Under the pieces are notes generated by a model that was given only the letters and a program-made list of their open reading frames with translations, had not been told where the DNA came from and ran no database searches. 64,000 nt of DNA from Umezawaea sp049997955 (GTDB taxonomy: Bacteria; Actinomycetota; Actinomycetes; Mycobacteriales; Pseudonocardiaceae), in the NCBI GenBank assembly GCA_049997955.1, contig JAEBDY010000010.1, forward strand, positions 186,001-250,000, read 5' to 3'. A program made the translations under genes and the position numbers. Of this stretch, positions 42,125 through 50,832 are shown piece after piece (within the stretch, counting starts at the first letter, position 1; every line of letters begins with the position of its first letter).

Positions 42125-42745
42125 GTGACAGCGAGCCCGGAGGTGGCGTCCGACGCCCGGAGCAGGGTCCTCGACGCGGCGGCCGAGGCGTTCATGGTCA
42201 CGGGGTTCGCCAACACCACGATCGACGACATCGCCCACGGCCTGGGCGCGACCAAGGGGTTGGTCTACTACCACTTCCGGTCGAAGTTCGACATCTTCCT
42301 CGCGGTGTACGAGGAGGCCATGCGGCGCGTCCGCGAGCGGGTCGAACCCCACGCCCACGGCGACGCGCCCGGCCGCGACCGGCTCGTGGCCATGTCGATC
42401 GCGCACGTGGTCAACCTGATGGAGGACCTCGCCTTCCACCACATCGTCCACCAGGCGGTGCGGGGCGAGGTGTCCACCTCGCTCAAGGCCCGCCAGCGCG
42501 ACGCGCTGCTGGCCCTGAACCAGCTCCGGCGCGACTACGAGCTGATGTTCCTCCGCGTCGTCACGGAGGGGATGGACGACGGGTCCCTCCGCAGGGTCGA
42601 CGCGAGCCTGGCGAGCAGGACGCTGCTCAGCAACCTCAACGCCGTCGACGCGTGGTACCGCAAGGCAGAAGGGCAGTCCACCGAGGAGGTCCACGACCTG
42701 GCGCGCCGGGTGGTCGACCTCCTCGTCGGCGGCCTCGCCGCCTGA
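42125..42745 (+). CDS. TetR-family transcriptional regulator
   Basis: A 206-residue TetR protein with the DNA-binding domain at residues about 10-57 (RVLDAAAEAFMVTGFANTTIDDIAHGLGATKGLVYYHFRSKFDIF) and a C-terminal ligand domain. The GTG at 42125 is chosen because GAGGAGGAG lies 5 bases upstream; an ATG at 42086 gives an extra Arg/Gly-rich tail. It probably represses the divergent MFS gene and the esterase downstream, which starts 27 bases after its stop. Confidence 0.92.
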   Translation: MTASPEVASDARSRVLDAAAEAFMVTGFANTTIDDIAHGLGATKGLVYYHFRSKFDIFLAVYEEAMRRVRERVEPHAHGDAPGRDRLVAMSIAHVVNLMEDLAFHHIVHQAVRGEVSTSLKARQRDALLALNQLRRDYELMFLRVVTEGMDDGSLRRVDASLASRTLLSNLNAVDAWYRKAEGQSTEEVHDLARRVVDLLVGGLAA

Positions 42746-42772
42746 CCCGCAGCACCGATTCCCGGAGGACCG

Positions 42773-44257
42773 TTGACCGCCCAGCCCATCGTCACGACCA
42801 GCCACGGCAGCGTTCGAGGCGACGTCACCGACTCGGACGTCCTGGTGTTCAAGGGCATCCCGTACGCCGCGCCGCCCGTCGGCCCGAACCGGTTCCAACC
42901 GCCGCTGCCGCCGCGACCGTGGACGTCGCCGCGCGACGCCACCCGCTTCGGGCCCACCGCGCCGCAGGCCAAGGGCGAAGGACCGCTGGCAGACCTGGTG
43001 CCCCGCGCGGTCGACCCCGGCGACGACCACCTCAACCTCAACGTCTGGACCCCGGCCACGGCGGGTCGGCTGCCGGTCATGGTCTTCATCCACGGCGGCG
43101 CGTTCACCAGCGGCTCGGGCTCGATCCCCGGCTACGACGGCACCCGCTTCGCCCGCGACGGCGTCGTCCTGGTGACCATCAACTACCGGCTGGGCGCGGA
43201 CGGCTTCCTCTGGTTCGGCCACGGCGTGCCCAACCTCGGGCTGCTCGACCAGATCGCCGCGCTGACCTGGGTCCGGGACAACATCACCGGGTTCGGCGGC
43301 GATCCGGGCAACGTCACCGTGTTCGGCGAGTCCGCGGGCGCCATGAGCGTGTGCACCCTGCTGGCCATGCCGTCCGCGCGCGGGTTGTTCCACCGCGCCA
43401 TCGCGCAGTCCGGCGCGGGCCACAGCGTCATCACCGCGGCCACCGCCCGGCTGATCGGCACCCGACTGGCCGCGATCCTGGGCGTCGCCCCCACCCGCGA
43501 GGCGATCGCCGAGGTCCCCGTGGAGCGGTTGCTGGCCGCTCAGACCAGGGTGGCCGCGGAGATCTCGGCGAAGCCCAAAACGAGCCTCTGGGGCGAGGCG
43601 GCGCGCAACCTGATGCCGTTCGAACCGGTGGTGGACGGCGACCTGCTCCCCCTGAGCCCCATCGAGTCCATCGCCACGGGCGCGAGCGCGCAGGTCGACG
43701 TCCTGATCGGGACGAACAGCGAGGAGGCCCGTCTGTTCCTGGTGCCGACGAGGGCCATCACGAGGATCAACTCAGTGGTCCTGCACATCGGCGCCCGCCG
43801 CTACCGGCTGCCCGCCCGCGCCGCGGTCCGCCGCTACCGCGCCAACAGGCCCGGTGCCACGCCGGGGGACCTGCTGGCCGCCATCGTGACCGACTGGTAC
43901 TACCGCATCCCCGCGGTGCGCCTGGCGGAGGCCCACTCCGCGAACACCTACGTGTACGAGTTCGCCTGGCGCTCCCCCGCCTACGACGACACCCTCGGCG
44001 CCTGCCACGTCGTCGAACTCCCCTTCGTCTTCGACAACCTCGACGACCCGGCGTTCACCGCCATCACCAACGGCCGGGCACCGCAGCACCTCGCCGACAC
44101 CGTGCACCGGGCGTGGATCGACTTCGCCACGAGCGGTGATCCGGGCTGGCCCGCGTACGCCCCCGACAACCGCGTCTCCATGCGCTTCGACACCGACTCC
44201 ACGACCGTCCTCGACGACCGGGCCGACGAACGCGTCCTGTGGGACGGTCGCCGCTGA
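42773..44257 (+). CDS. type B carboxylesterase
   Basis: A 494-residue alpha/beta hydrolase of the carboxylesterase/cholinesterase family. The N-terminus has VRGDVTDSDVLVFKGIPYAAPPVG, the oxyanion region is VFIHGGAFTSGSGS, and nucleophile S187 sits in GESAGAMS. It hydrolyses carboxylic esters; together with the neighbouring organic-anion transporter it may generate an acid that is taken up or used. Translation begins at TTG 42773, preceded by GGAGGA. Confidence 0.9.
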   Translation: MTAQPIVTTSHGSVRGDVTDSDVLVFKGIPYAAPPVGPNRFQPPLPPRPWTSPRDATRFGPTAPQAKGEGPLADLVPRAVDPGDDHLNLNVWTPATAGRLPVMVFIHGGAFTSGSGSIPGYDGTRFARDGVVLVTINYRLGADGFLWFGHGVPNLGLLDQIAALTWVRDNITGFGGDPGNVTVFGESAGAMSVCTLLAMPSARGLFHRAIAQSGAGHSVITAATARLIGTRLAAILGVAPTREAIAEVPVERLLAAQTRVAAEISAKPKTSLWGEAARNLMPFEPVVDGDLLPLSPIESIATGASAQVDVLIGTNSEEARLFLVPTRAITRINSVVLHIGARRYRLPARAAVRRYRANRPGATPGDLLAAIVTDWYYRIPAVRLAEAHSANTYVYEFAWRSPAYDDTLGACHVVELPFVFDNLDDPAFTAITNGRAPQHLADTVHRAWIDFATSGDPGWPAYAPDNRVSMRFDTDSTTVLDDRADERVLWDGRR

Positions 44258-44454
44258 GGACGGCTCGGCCGCCGCCGGGGCCTGAGGACGGCAACCGGCT
44301 CACACCGGCCTTGCCAGTCCATTGTGGAGGATGAGCGAGCGACGACACCGCCCTGAAGGTCGCACCACGACCCCGTATCCCCCCGCGGTGGCAGGGGCCG
44401 TAGCGCGCACCACCGCGAGGAGCCGATCACGGGAACGGGATCAGGGCGTGCTCC

Positions 44455-44745
44455 TCACCCCTGGGTGCGCGGATCGATGTACCCGGTGGCCGTGTCGGTG
44501 GCGGTGGTCCCCAGGTCCTGCGCGGAGTCGGTGAGGTTCTGCCCCACCTCGCCCGCACCGCCCGCGAAGTCGCCCGCCGTCTGCGTGAACTGGTCGGCGG
44601 ACTGGGAGAACTGGTCGGCCGACTGGGAGAACTGGTCGGCGGCCTCGGTGCCGGGCACCTCGACCCCGGTCATCTCCGTGATCTTGTCGCCGGCCCCGCC
44701 GAACAGTTCGGCGGCCTTCTCCTTGAAAGCGTCGAACAGGCTCAT
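44455..44745 (-). CDS. small repeat-containing amphipathic protein
   Basis: A 96-residue soluble protein. The first 30 residues, MSLFDAFKEKAAELFGGAGDKITEM, form an amphipathic helix similar to those of MT0933/Rv0909-type antitoxin-like proteins. Residues about 37-57 repeat the heptad ADQFSQS nearly three times. There is no signal peptide or membrane segment. I do not recognise a firm family. It stands alone between the esterase and the catabolic island; no toxin gene is adjacent. Confidence 0.68.
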   Translation of the reverse strand: MSLFDAFKEKAAELFGGAGDKITEMTGVEVPGTEAADQFSQSADQFSQSADQFTQTAGDFAGGAGEVGQNLTDSAQDLGTTATDTATGYIDPRTQG

Positions 44746-44956
44746 GGTGCGACCCCTCGTCTATCGCGGCTGCGGGCAGGCGAACTCGACGTCATCGACA
44801 CCGGCCCCAGCCAACATTCCCGTAACGGACACATCCGACATTCTTCTCCCACCCTACCGAATGCACGGATACGACCAGCGTCCGGTTCCGGTGCTCGGCG
44901 CACCGTCCCGGCACGTCGTCGACCGCCGTTCCACGTGACCGGGGAATCGCGGTGGT

Positions 44957-46390
44957 CTACGAGGTGGCGCTCAAGGCGATGTACTTCTCCTCCAGGAATT
45001 CCAGGATGCCGTCCGAGCTCCCCTCCCGCCCGAGTCCGCTCTGCTTCACCCCGCCGAAGGGCGCCGCCGGATCGCTCACGACCCCGCGGTTGACCGCGAC
45101 CATGCCCGCTTCCAGCCTGCGGGCGACGGCGACGGCCTCGCCCTCCTCGCCGAACACGTAGGCCATCAGGCCGTAGATGGTGTCGTTCGCCATCCGCACC
45201 GCCTCGTCGACGTCGTCGTACCGCACGACGGCCAGGACCGGGCCGAAGATCTCCACCGAGTTGATGGACGACCCGTGCCGCACGTCCGTCAGGAGCGTGA
45301 CGTCGTAGAAGGCGCCCCGCTCCGAGGACTTGCCGCCCCGGACGAGCGTCGCGCCCTCCTCGACGGCGGTGTCCACGACCGCCGCGACCTTGTCGCGCTC
45401 GGCGACCGAGACGAGCGCCCCGACCTGGTGCGAGCGGTCGAGGCCGGGCCCGACCTCGAGCGCGGCCAGCTCGGCGGTCATCCTCTCGACGAACTCGTCG
45501 TGCCGCGAGCCGTGGACGTAGACGCGGTTGGCCGCGGTGCACGCCGCCCCGCCGTTGCGCATCTTCGCCGTCATCGTCCCCTCGACGGTGACGTCCATGT
45601 CGGCACCGGGGAGCACGATGAGCGGCGCGTTCCCGCCGAGTTCCATCGAAGCGCTCACCACGCTGTCGGCGCAGGCGTGCAGCAGGTCGCGCCCGACCTC
45701 GGTCGATCCGGTGAACGAGAGCTTCCGCACCTCCGGCCGGTCGATCATCTTGGCCACGATGGGCCCGGTCGGCACCGGCGTCACCAGGTTCACGACGCCG
45801 CTGGGGACCCCGACGCGGCGCAGCACCTCGACCACGTACGCCGCCGTCAGCGGAGTTTCCCTGGCCGGCTTGAGGATCGTCGCGCACCCGGCGGCCAGCG
45901 CCGGGGCGAGCTTCCTGGTCGCCATGGCAGCGGGGAAGTTCCACGGGGTGATCAGCAGCGCGACGCCGATCGGCTGGCGGTCGACGACGATGCGCTTGTC
46001 CCCCGCCGGTGAGAGCCGGTACTCCCCTGGGATCCGCACGGCCTCCTCGGCGAACCAGCGGAAGAACTCCTTGGCGTAGTTGGCTTCCCCGACGGCGTCG
46101 GCCCAGGACTTCCCGTTCTCGCGCACGATGATCTCCGCGAACTGCTCGACCTCTGCGGTGAGCACCTCGTAGGCGGACCGGAGGAGTTCGCCGCGCACCC
46201 GCGGCGCGGTGGCCGCCCAGCTCTCCTGCGCGGCGGCGGCCGCGTCGACGGCCGCCATGCAGTCCTCCTCGGTGGCGGCGGCGAAGCGGGCGACCACGGT
46301 CAGGTCGGAGGGGTCGACCACGTCGAAGCGCTCGCCGCCGCTGCCGGGGCGCCACACGCCGTCGATGAAGAGGTCGGCGAGGTAGGTCAT
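44957..46390 (-). CDS. NAD(P)-dependent aldehyde dehydrogenase, succinate-semialdehyde type
   Basis: A 477-residue aldehyde dehydrogenase. WNFPAAMATRKLAPALAAGCATILKPA is the coenzyme region; KLSFTGSTEVGRDLL and MELGGNAPLIV (general base Glu) are near-identical to GabD-type succinate-semialdehyde dehydrogenases; the nucleophilic Cys is in MRNGGAACTAANRVYV. It likely oxidises an aldehyde acid released by the island's aldolase. The ATG at 46390 overlaps the stop of the alcohol dehydrogenase gene (ATGA), and it is the last gene of the IclR operon. Confidence 0.9.
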   Translation of the reverse strand: MTYLADLFIDGVWRPGSGGERFDVVDPSDLTVVARFAAATEEDCMAAVDAAAAAQESWAATAPRVRGELLRSAYEVLTAEVEQFAEIIVRENGKSWADAVGEANYAKEFFRWFAEEAVRIPGEYRLSPAGDKRIVVDRQPIGVALLITPWNFPAAMATRKLAPALAAGCATILKPARETPLTAAYVVEVLRRVGVPSGVVNLVTPVPTGPIVAKMIDRPEVRKLSFTGSTEVGRDLLHACADSVVSASMELGGNAPLIVLPGADMDVTVEGTMTAKMRNGGAACTAANRVYVHGSRHDEFVERMTAELAALEVGPGLDRSHQVGALVSVAERDKVAAVVDTAVEEGATLVRGGKSSERGAFYDVTLLTDVRHGSSINSVEIFGPVLAVVRYDDVDEAVRMANDTIYGLMAYVFGEEGEAVAVARRLEAGMVAVNRGVVSDPAAPFGGVKQSGLGREGSSDGILEFLEEKYIALSATS

Positions 46391-47625
46391 GAATCGCTCC
46401 GTTCCGTGAGACCGCCCGCGTAGGCGTTGTCGAGGATGTCGAGCAGCGAGTCGGGCGGCGCCGGGATCGGCGCGATCGCGATCAGCCGTGCGGAGCGCGA
46501 CGCCAGCTCGGCGAGCTGCGGCAGCTGCTGCCGGGTGATCCCGATCTCCCGGAGCGACGCGGGCACGCCGATCGCGCGGTTGAGCGCGACGATCGAGGAG
46601 ATGGCGTCCCGTGCCCTGGCGTCCACAGTGGACGAGGTGGAGCCCAGCGCGCCGCCGACAGCGGCGATCCGCTCCGCGACCCCGGCGTCCCCCTCGGCGA
46701 GGCACGCGTGCAGCACGTATGGCAGCAGCAACCCGGTGCCGAGCCCGTGCGGCGTCCTGGTGGACGCGCCGATCGGGTACTGGAGGGCGTGCGAGAGGTG
46801 CGTGCCCGTGGCGCCGAACGACACTCCCGCGACGAGGCTGCCGAAGGCGACCTCCTCCCTCGCCCGGCGGTTGCCGGGGTCGTCGACCGCCACCGGCAGC
46901 GAGGTCCCGAGCAGCTCCACCGCGCGCAGCGCCATGACGTCGGAGAACGCGTTCCGCCCGGTGAAGACGGGAAGCGTTGTGCCCCAGGAGGTTTCGAACC
47001 GGGCGGCGGTGAACGACTCGACCGCGTGCACGAGCGCGTCGATGCCGGCGAACGCGGTCACGCTCCGCGGGGCGCCGAGGGTGAACTCCGGGTCGACGAT
47101 CGCGGTGGTGGGCACCAGGTACGGGCTGGAGATCCCCACCTTCATCTCGCGCTCCGGGTCGGACACCACGGCGACCGGCGTCACCTCCGACCCGGTTCCG
47201 GCGGTCGTGGGGACGGCGACGAGGGGCAGCGAGGGGCCAGGCACCAGGTTCTCCCCGTAGTACCGGCTCAGCGGTCCGCCGTGCGTGGCCAGCACCCCGA
47301 CCAGCTTCGCGGCGTCCAGGGCGCTTCCCCCACCGACGGCGAGGATGACGTCGGGACGGTACTCCCGCGCGAACGCCGCCGCGGCGTCCAGCGACGCGAT
47401 CGGGAGTTCCGGTTGGACATCGCTGTGGACGGCGACGTCGAACCCGTCCTCCGCGAGCCCCGCGACCACTTCGCCGAAGATCGGGGACTCGACCAGGAAC
47501 GGGTCCACGATCGCGAGCACCCGGCTGCCGCTGAGGCGCAGCACCTCGCCCAGCTGGTCGCGCGCCCCGTAGCCGAAGTGGACGCGGGTCGGGAGCCGGA
47601 GTGTTCCGGCCGAGACGTGGTTCAT
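46387..47625 (-). CDS. iron-containing alcohol dehydrogenase
   Basis: A 412-residue group III (Fe) alcohol dehydrogenase/maleylacetate-reductase superfamily protein. VGGGSALDAAK binds the pyrophosphate; the metal ligands lie in DALVHAVESF, HLSHALQYPIG and TPHGLGTG. The start is ATG 47625 with AGGAGAACC upstream. Enzymes of this group also reduce semialdehydes, for example 4-hydroxybutyrate dehydrogenase, which would match the adjacent GabD-like enzyme, but maleylacetate reduction is also possible. Confidence 0.88.
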   Translation of the reverse strand: MNHVSAGTLRLPTRVHFGYGARDQLGEVLRLSGSRVLAIVDPFLVESPIFGEVVAGLAEDGFDVAVHSDVQPELPIASLDAAAAFAREYRPDVILAVGGGSALDAAKLVGVLATHGGPLSRYYGENLVPGPSLPLVAVPTTAGTGSEVTPVAVVSDPEREMKVGISSPYLVPTTAIVDPEFTLGAPRSVTAFAGIDALVHAVESFTAARFETSWGTTLPVFTGRNAFSDVMALRAVELLGTSLPVAVDDPGNRRAREEVAFGSLVAGVSFGATGTHLSHALQYPIGASTRTPHGLGTGLLLPYVLHACLAEGDAGVAERIAAVGGALGSTSSTVDARARDAISSIVALNRAIGVPASLREIGITRQQLPQLAELASRSARLIAIAPIPAPPDSLLDILDNAYAGGLTERSDS

Positions 47626-47689
47626 GGTTCTCCTGCCCATGGCGATGGGGGCACCGCGGCGGCCGCGGTGCCTCGACCTGCGTCGGCCC

Positions 47690-48670
47690 CTACTTGAACG
47701 CGAGCGCGTTCGGTGGCGAACCCACCCCGCCGACGAGGTTCAGCGGCTTGCACGTCAGGAAGAACTCGTGGACGCCGTCGGCGGCGCAGTCGGCGGCGAG
47801 GTCGTCGAGCTTCCAGAGTTCGCCCATCGCCATGCCGAGGAGCGCGATGAGCGGCCGGTGCAGCATCCCGCTGTGGTCCACGCCCCGCTCCGGGGGGCGG
47901 TCGCCGTCGGACCGGAAGTCGGACTCGACCACGGGGTCGGCCTCGACCGCCGGGTTGTCGCTCGCGACGAGCGCGATCTCGTGGTCCCAGAGCCAGCGCA
48001 GGACCGATTCCCGCTGCGCGAGCCCGGGAGACCTGTTGCGCTTGTTGAACTCCACGCGTTCCCCGGCGGACTTCGCGGTGTAGTTCTCGGCCCACCCGGT
48101 GCGCAGCAGCAGGATGTCGCCGCCCCGCCAGACGACGCCCTGCGACCGCGCCATGGCGTCGAGCGCCACGTCGTCGATGGCGATCGTCTGCTCGCAGTCG
48201 TACGGCAGGCCCTCGGCTTCGAAGAAGCGGGGGACGTCGAGCAGGACGCCACGGCCCGCGATGCCCGACTGGGCCCAGTTGTGGATGCCGAGCGACGTCG
48301 AGTGCTCGTTGTTGTCCGCGGTGGGGAGGCCGCCGTAGAAGCCGTGCTCCGGATGCCCGATGTGGCGCAGCGCGTCGAGCTGCGAGGTGGACTGGAGGTA
48401 GAACGAGTCGAGCCAGTCGTCGCGGTGGAACTCGTTGTTGGCGAAGACGTGGTGCTCGGTCCGGGGCCTGGTCCCGGTCGGGTAGGGCTCGAACGCGTTG
48501 ACCGGGTAGTCGAGGTTGAACCGGCGGCCGGTGCGGACCAGGCGGGCGGCCGCGGCGACTCGTTGGGGGGTGAGGAGGTTCACCGTGCCGAGCTGGTCGT
48601 GACGTCCGAAGACGTCCCAGCTCGACCCGGCGGTCTCGGCCTTCGACAGCTCGTCATAGGTCGGCAACAC
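47690..48670 (-). CDS. cyclase-family metal hydrolase (kynurenine formamidase-like)
   Basis: A 326-residue member of the cyclase family, metal-dependent amidases/lactonases that include kynurenine formamidase and isatin hydrolase. The substrate/metal site is STSQLDALRHIGH, where the family motif HxGTHxDxPxH is altered: STSQLDAL replaces GTHxDxP, as in the divergent plant/actinomycete subgroup. WRGGDILLLRTGW is conserved. The GTG at 48670 is preceded by GAGAGG and overlaps the IclR stop; an earlier GTG at 48691 lacks a ribosome site. It is the first enzyme of the IclR operon and may open a ring or an amide. Confidence 0.8.
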   Translation of the reverse strand: MLPTYDELSKAETAGSSWDVFGRHDQLGTVNLLTPQRVAAAARLVRTGRRFNLDYPVNAFEPYPTGTRPRTEHHVFANNEFHRDDWLDSFYLQSTSQLDALRHIGHPEHGFYGGLPTADNNEHSTSLGIHNWAQSGIAGRGVLLDVPRFFEAEGLPYDCEQTIAIDDVALDAMARSQGVVWRGGDILLLRTGWAENYTAKSAGERVEFNKRNRSPGLAQRESVLRWLWDHEIALVASDNPAVEADPVVESDFRSDGDRPPERGVDHSGMLHRPLIALLGMAMGELWKLDDLAADCAADGVHEFFLTCKPLNLVGGVGSPPNALAFK

Positions 48671-49433
48671 GGTTCCTCTCTTGGTCTCCACCCAGTTCGC
48701 CGCTCAGCGCGGCGGCGGTGTTCACCAGCTTGGCGAGGGTCGGCGACCCGGACGAGAGGTCGGCCATCTGGTCGGCTCCGAGCAGCGCGACGGTGGCGCA
48801 GATGCCGTACTCGTCGAACACGGGCGCCGCGGCGGCGAACAGGCCGTCGGAGTGGCTCACGATGCCGTATCCGTTGCGGCGGGCCATGAAGACGCCTGCC
48901 TCCACCTCCGCGCGCCTGGCGTCCGAGATGCCCTCGGTGGCCCGTTCGAACGCCTGCTCGTCCTGGCAGGCCAGGAAGACCCGCATCTGCGCGGAGCTGA
49001 GGTCGAGCTGGGTGCCCGCGTGGACGGTCACGACGACGGTGCGGCTGAGGTCCTCGTTGACGAGGGCCACGACCGGGCCGTGCGCGCCCCAGACGGCGAG
49101 CACCGTCGTCGTGCGCACGGCGACGCTCAGCTCCGCCAGGTACGGCGGCGCGATCTTGATGACGCGCCGTTGCAGGGCGTGCATCCCGAGTTGCAGCATC
49201 ATGCCGCCCAGGACGAACGTGCCGCGCCGGTGCCCGCGCTCCAGGATGCCCGCCGTGACGAGCGAGGTGCAGTACCGGTACGCCGTCGTCCGGTTCAGCC
49301 CGAGGCGCTCGGCCACGTCGGCGGCCGTCAGCTCGGTCGTGTGCGGGCCGAAGAGCGAGCAGATCTGACCGACCCGCTGGACCGCCTGGATGTCGGAGCC
49401 GGAAGCGTCACCGCTCGAGTCAACGTTCGTCAT
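48654..49433 (-). CDS. IclR-family transcriptional regulator
   Basis: A 259-residue IclR regulator. The N-terminal winged helix is at about 20-75 (LTAADVAERLGLNRTTAYRYCTSLVTAGILE); the rest is the IclR effector domain with a GIVSHSDGLFAAAAPVFDE stretch. I start it at ATG 49433; an upstream start at 49493 would run through the operator-like DNA. It heads the IclR, cyclase, alcohol dehydrogenase, aldehyde dehydrogenase operon, and a dyad resembling those of three nearby promoters lies just upstream, so it is the likely master regulator of the island. Confidence 0.9.
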   Translation of the reverse strand: MTNVDSSGDASGSDIQAVQRVGQICSLFGPHTTELTAADVAERLGLNRTTAYRYCTSLVTAGILERGHRRGTFVLGGMMLQLGMHALQRRVIKIAPPYLAELSVAVRTTTVLAVWGAHGPVVALVNEDLSRTVVVTVHAGTQLDLSSAQMRVFLACQDEQAFERATEGISDARRAEVEAGVFMARRNGYGIVSHSDGLFAAAAPVFDEYGICATVALLGADQMADLSSGSPTLAKLVNTAAALSGELGGDQERNRVADL

Positions 49434-49445
49434 GGCAGAACTGTA

Positions 49446-49460
49446 GTTCACATCGAGAAC
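49446..49460. promoter_or_regulatory. GTTC-N7-GAAC dyad, candidate IclR operator (iclR promoter)
   Basis: GTTC at 49446 and GAAC at 49457 are separated by 7 bases, 13 bases upstream of the iclR start. A further GAACT-GT-AGTTC overlaps at 49438-49449. The same geometry recurs at 53725 exactly and at 50609 and 58278 with one mismatch each. Confidence 0.6.
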
Positions 49461-49496
49461 AGAATCGGTGCAGGATGCGGGTACGGGAGCCACATC

Positions 49497-50561
49497 TCAG
49501 CCCACCAGCCAGTTGCCGACCTTGGTCGTGACCGCGTCGAAGTTCTGCGAGTACCAGTCGATGTCCTGGAGCACGGACTTCCCGGTGTTCACCGGTCCGT
49601 TGACCTCCAGGAGCTTGCCGTTCTCCGACAGGTTCGGCTTGGCGTTGAGGTTGACCGGCACGACCGCGAGGGCCTCGGCGATCTTCGCCGACGGTTCGGG
49701 CTGCACCAGCGACTGGAGGAAGTCCTCCGCGGCCGCCTTGTGCTTCGAGCCGAGCGGCACGGCGAGCGCGTTGAGCGTCACGACGGTGGTGTCCCAGACC
49801 ATCTTCACGTTCTTCTTGTCGTTCAGCAGCGTGATCATCCGCGAGTCCGGGAGGAGGAACATGTCGACCTGGTCGGCGCTGGCGGCCTGCTGCAGCGCGC
49901 CCACGTTCGCCGCGAACAGGGTGTCGCCGCGGATGGTGTCCCACTTCCGCAGGGCGCGGTCGACGTCGAGCGGGTAGATCCGATCGGGCGCGACGCCGTC
50001 GGCGAGCAGCGGGAACTCCAGGATCCCGTTCTGCAGGTTGGTGATGACGCCCCGCTTGCCGGGGAACTTCGCCGTGTCGAAGAAGTCCTTGAGCGACTTG
50101 GGCCCTTCCGAGTACTTGGCCGCGTTGTAGCCGAAGATCGTCGCGTTCGACCAGTTGCCGACGTAGCACTCGCCGATCGCCTGGGGGACGAAGTCCTCCG
50201 GCTTCAGCTCGGGGACGGTCAGCTTCTCGAAGAGGGTGCCGCAGTTCTGCTTCGCCGCGGCGGGCGCCACCGACATGACGTCCCACTGCACGACGCCCGC
50301 CTGCACCTGCGCCTTCACCTGGGCGACGTCGGCGGGCGAGGAGTTCGCGAACGTCACGTTGGGGTGCGCCGCGGTGTAGGGCTCCTGGAAGGCCTTGATC
50401 TGCGCCTCCTGACCGGAGCCGCCGTAGGAGACGAAGGTGAGCTTCTCCGGTCCGCCGGTGCCGCTCGCGCTGCCGTCGTCACCGGTTCCGCAGCTCGCGA
50501 GCAGCATCGCCGCCACGGCGACGGTGGCGCCCGCGAGGGCCGTTCTTGATCGAGACACCAT
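49497..50561 (-). CDS. ABC substrate-binding lipoprotein, polyamine/opine (PotD) type
   Basis: A 354-residue binding lipoprotein. A signal peptide with lipobox ASC at about residue 24 is followed by EKLTFVSYGGSGQEAQIKAFQEPY, the start of the PotD/AfuA-like domain. It should bind the substrate of the permeases at 51963-53656. Polyamine, GABA, opine and betaine importers share this fold, so the ligand is only broadly indicated. It has its own promoter and an operator-like dyad, with 271 bases between it and the ATPase gene. GAGAGG precedes the ATG. Confidence 0.86.
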   Translation of the reverse strand: MVSRSRTALAGATVAVAAMLLASCGTGDDGSASGTGGPEKLTFVSYGGSGQEAQIKAFQEPYTAAHPNVTFANSSPADVAQVKAQVQAGVVQWDVMSVAPAAAKQNCGTLFEKLTVPELKPEDFVPQAIGECYVGNWSNATIFGYNAAKYSEGPKSLKDFFDTAKFPGKRGVITNLQNGILEFPLLADGVAPDRIYPLDVDRALRKWDTIRGDTLFAANVGALQQAASADQVDMFLLPDSRMITLLNDKKNVKMVWDTTVVTLNALAVPLGSKHKAAAEDFLQSLVQPEPSAKIAEALAVVPVNLNAKPNLSENGKLLEVNGPVNTGKSVLQDIDWYSQNFDAVTTKVGNWLVG

Positions 50562-50608
50562 TGTCCAACCTCTCGTGAGGAGCCTGTCGGGCCGGTCGAC
50601 CTGAATGT

Positions 50609-50623
50609 GTTCACCATCCGACC
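50609..50623. promoter_or_regulatory. GTTC-N7-GACC dyad, candidate IclR operator (binding protein promoter)
   Basis: GTTCACC at 50609 and GACC at 50620 give the same 7-base spacing as the iclR site with one mismatch. It is 48 bases upstream of the binding-protein start. The rest of this 271-base intergenic stretch shows only a weak ACAGCGC/GCGCTGT inverted repeat. Confidence 0.5.
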
Positions 50624-50832
50624 ATATGACTCCGTAATGCGAACACAGTACCGAATAGTGCCTGGTAGGTACAGCGCCAAGGCCCAAGACTGCGCTGTTC
50701 GTGGCCCAACCGCGTCCTGGAATCCGCGACGCGGTGAAGCGGTGCGGAAGGCAGGCTGAGGAGACGCGCCGTCGGACGTCGGCGGCGCGCTTCCAGGTGC
50801 GCGGTCGGGGTCGGGAAGGGCCCGAGCCGGGC

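Noticed and set aside
46615..46635. GTCCACAGTGGAC palindrome as a regulatory site
   Set aside because: It lies inside the alcohol dehydrogenase coding sequence, so it weakens a regulatory reading for the related pair near 4406.
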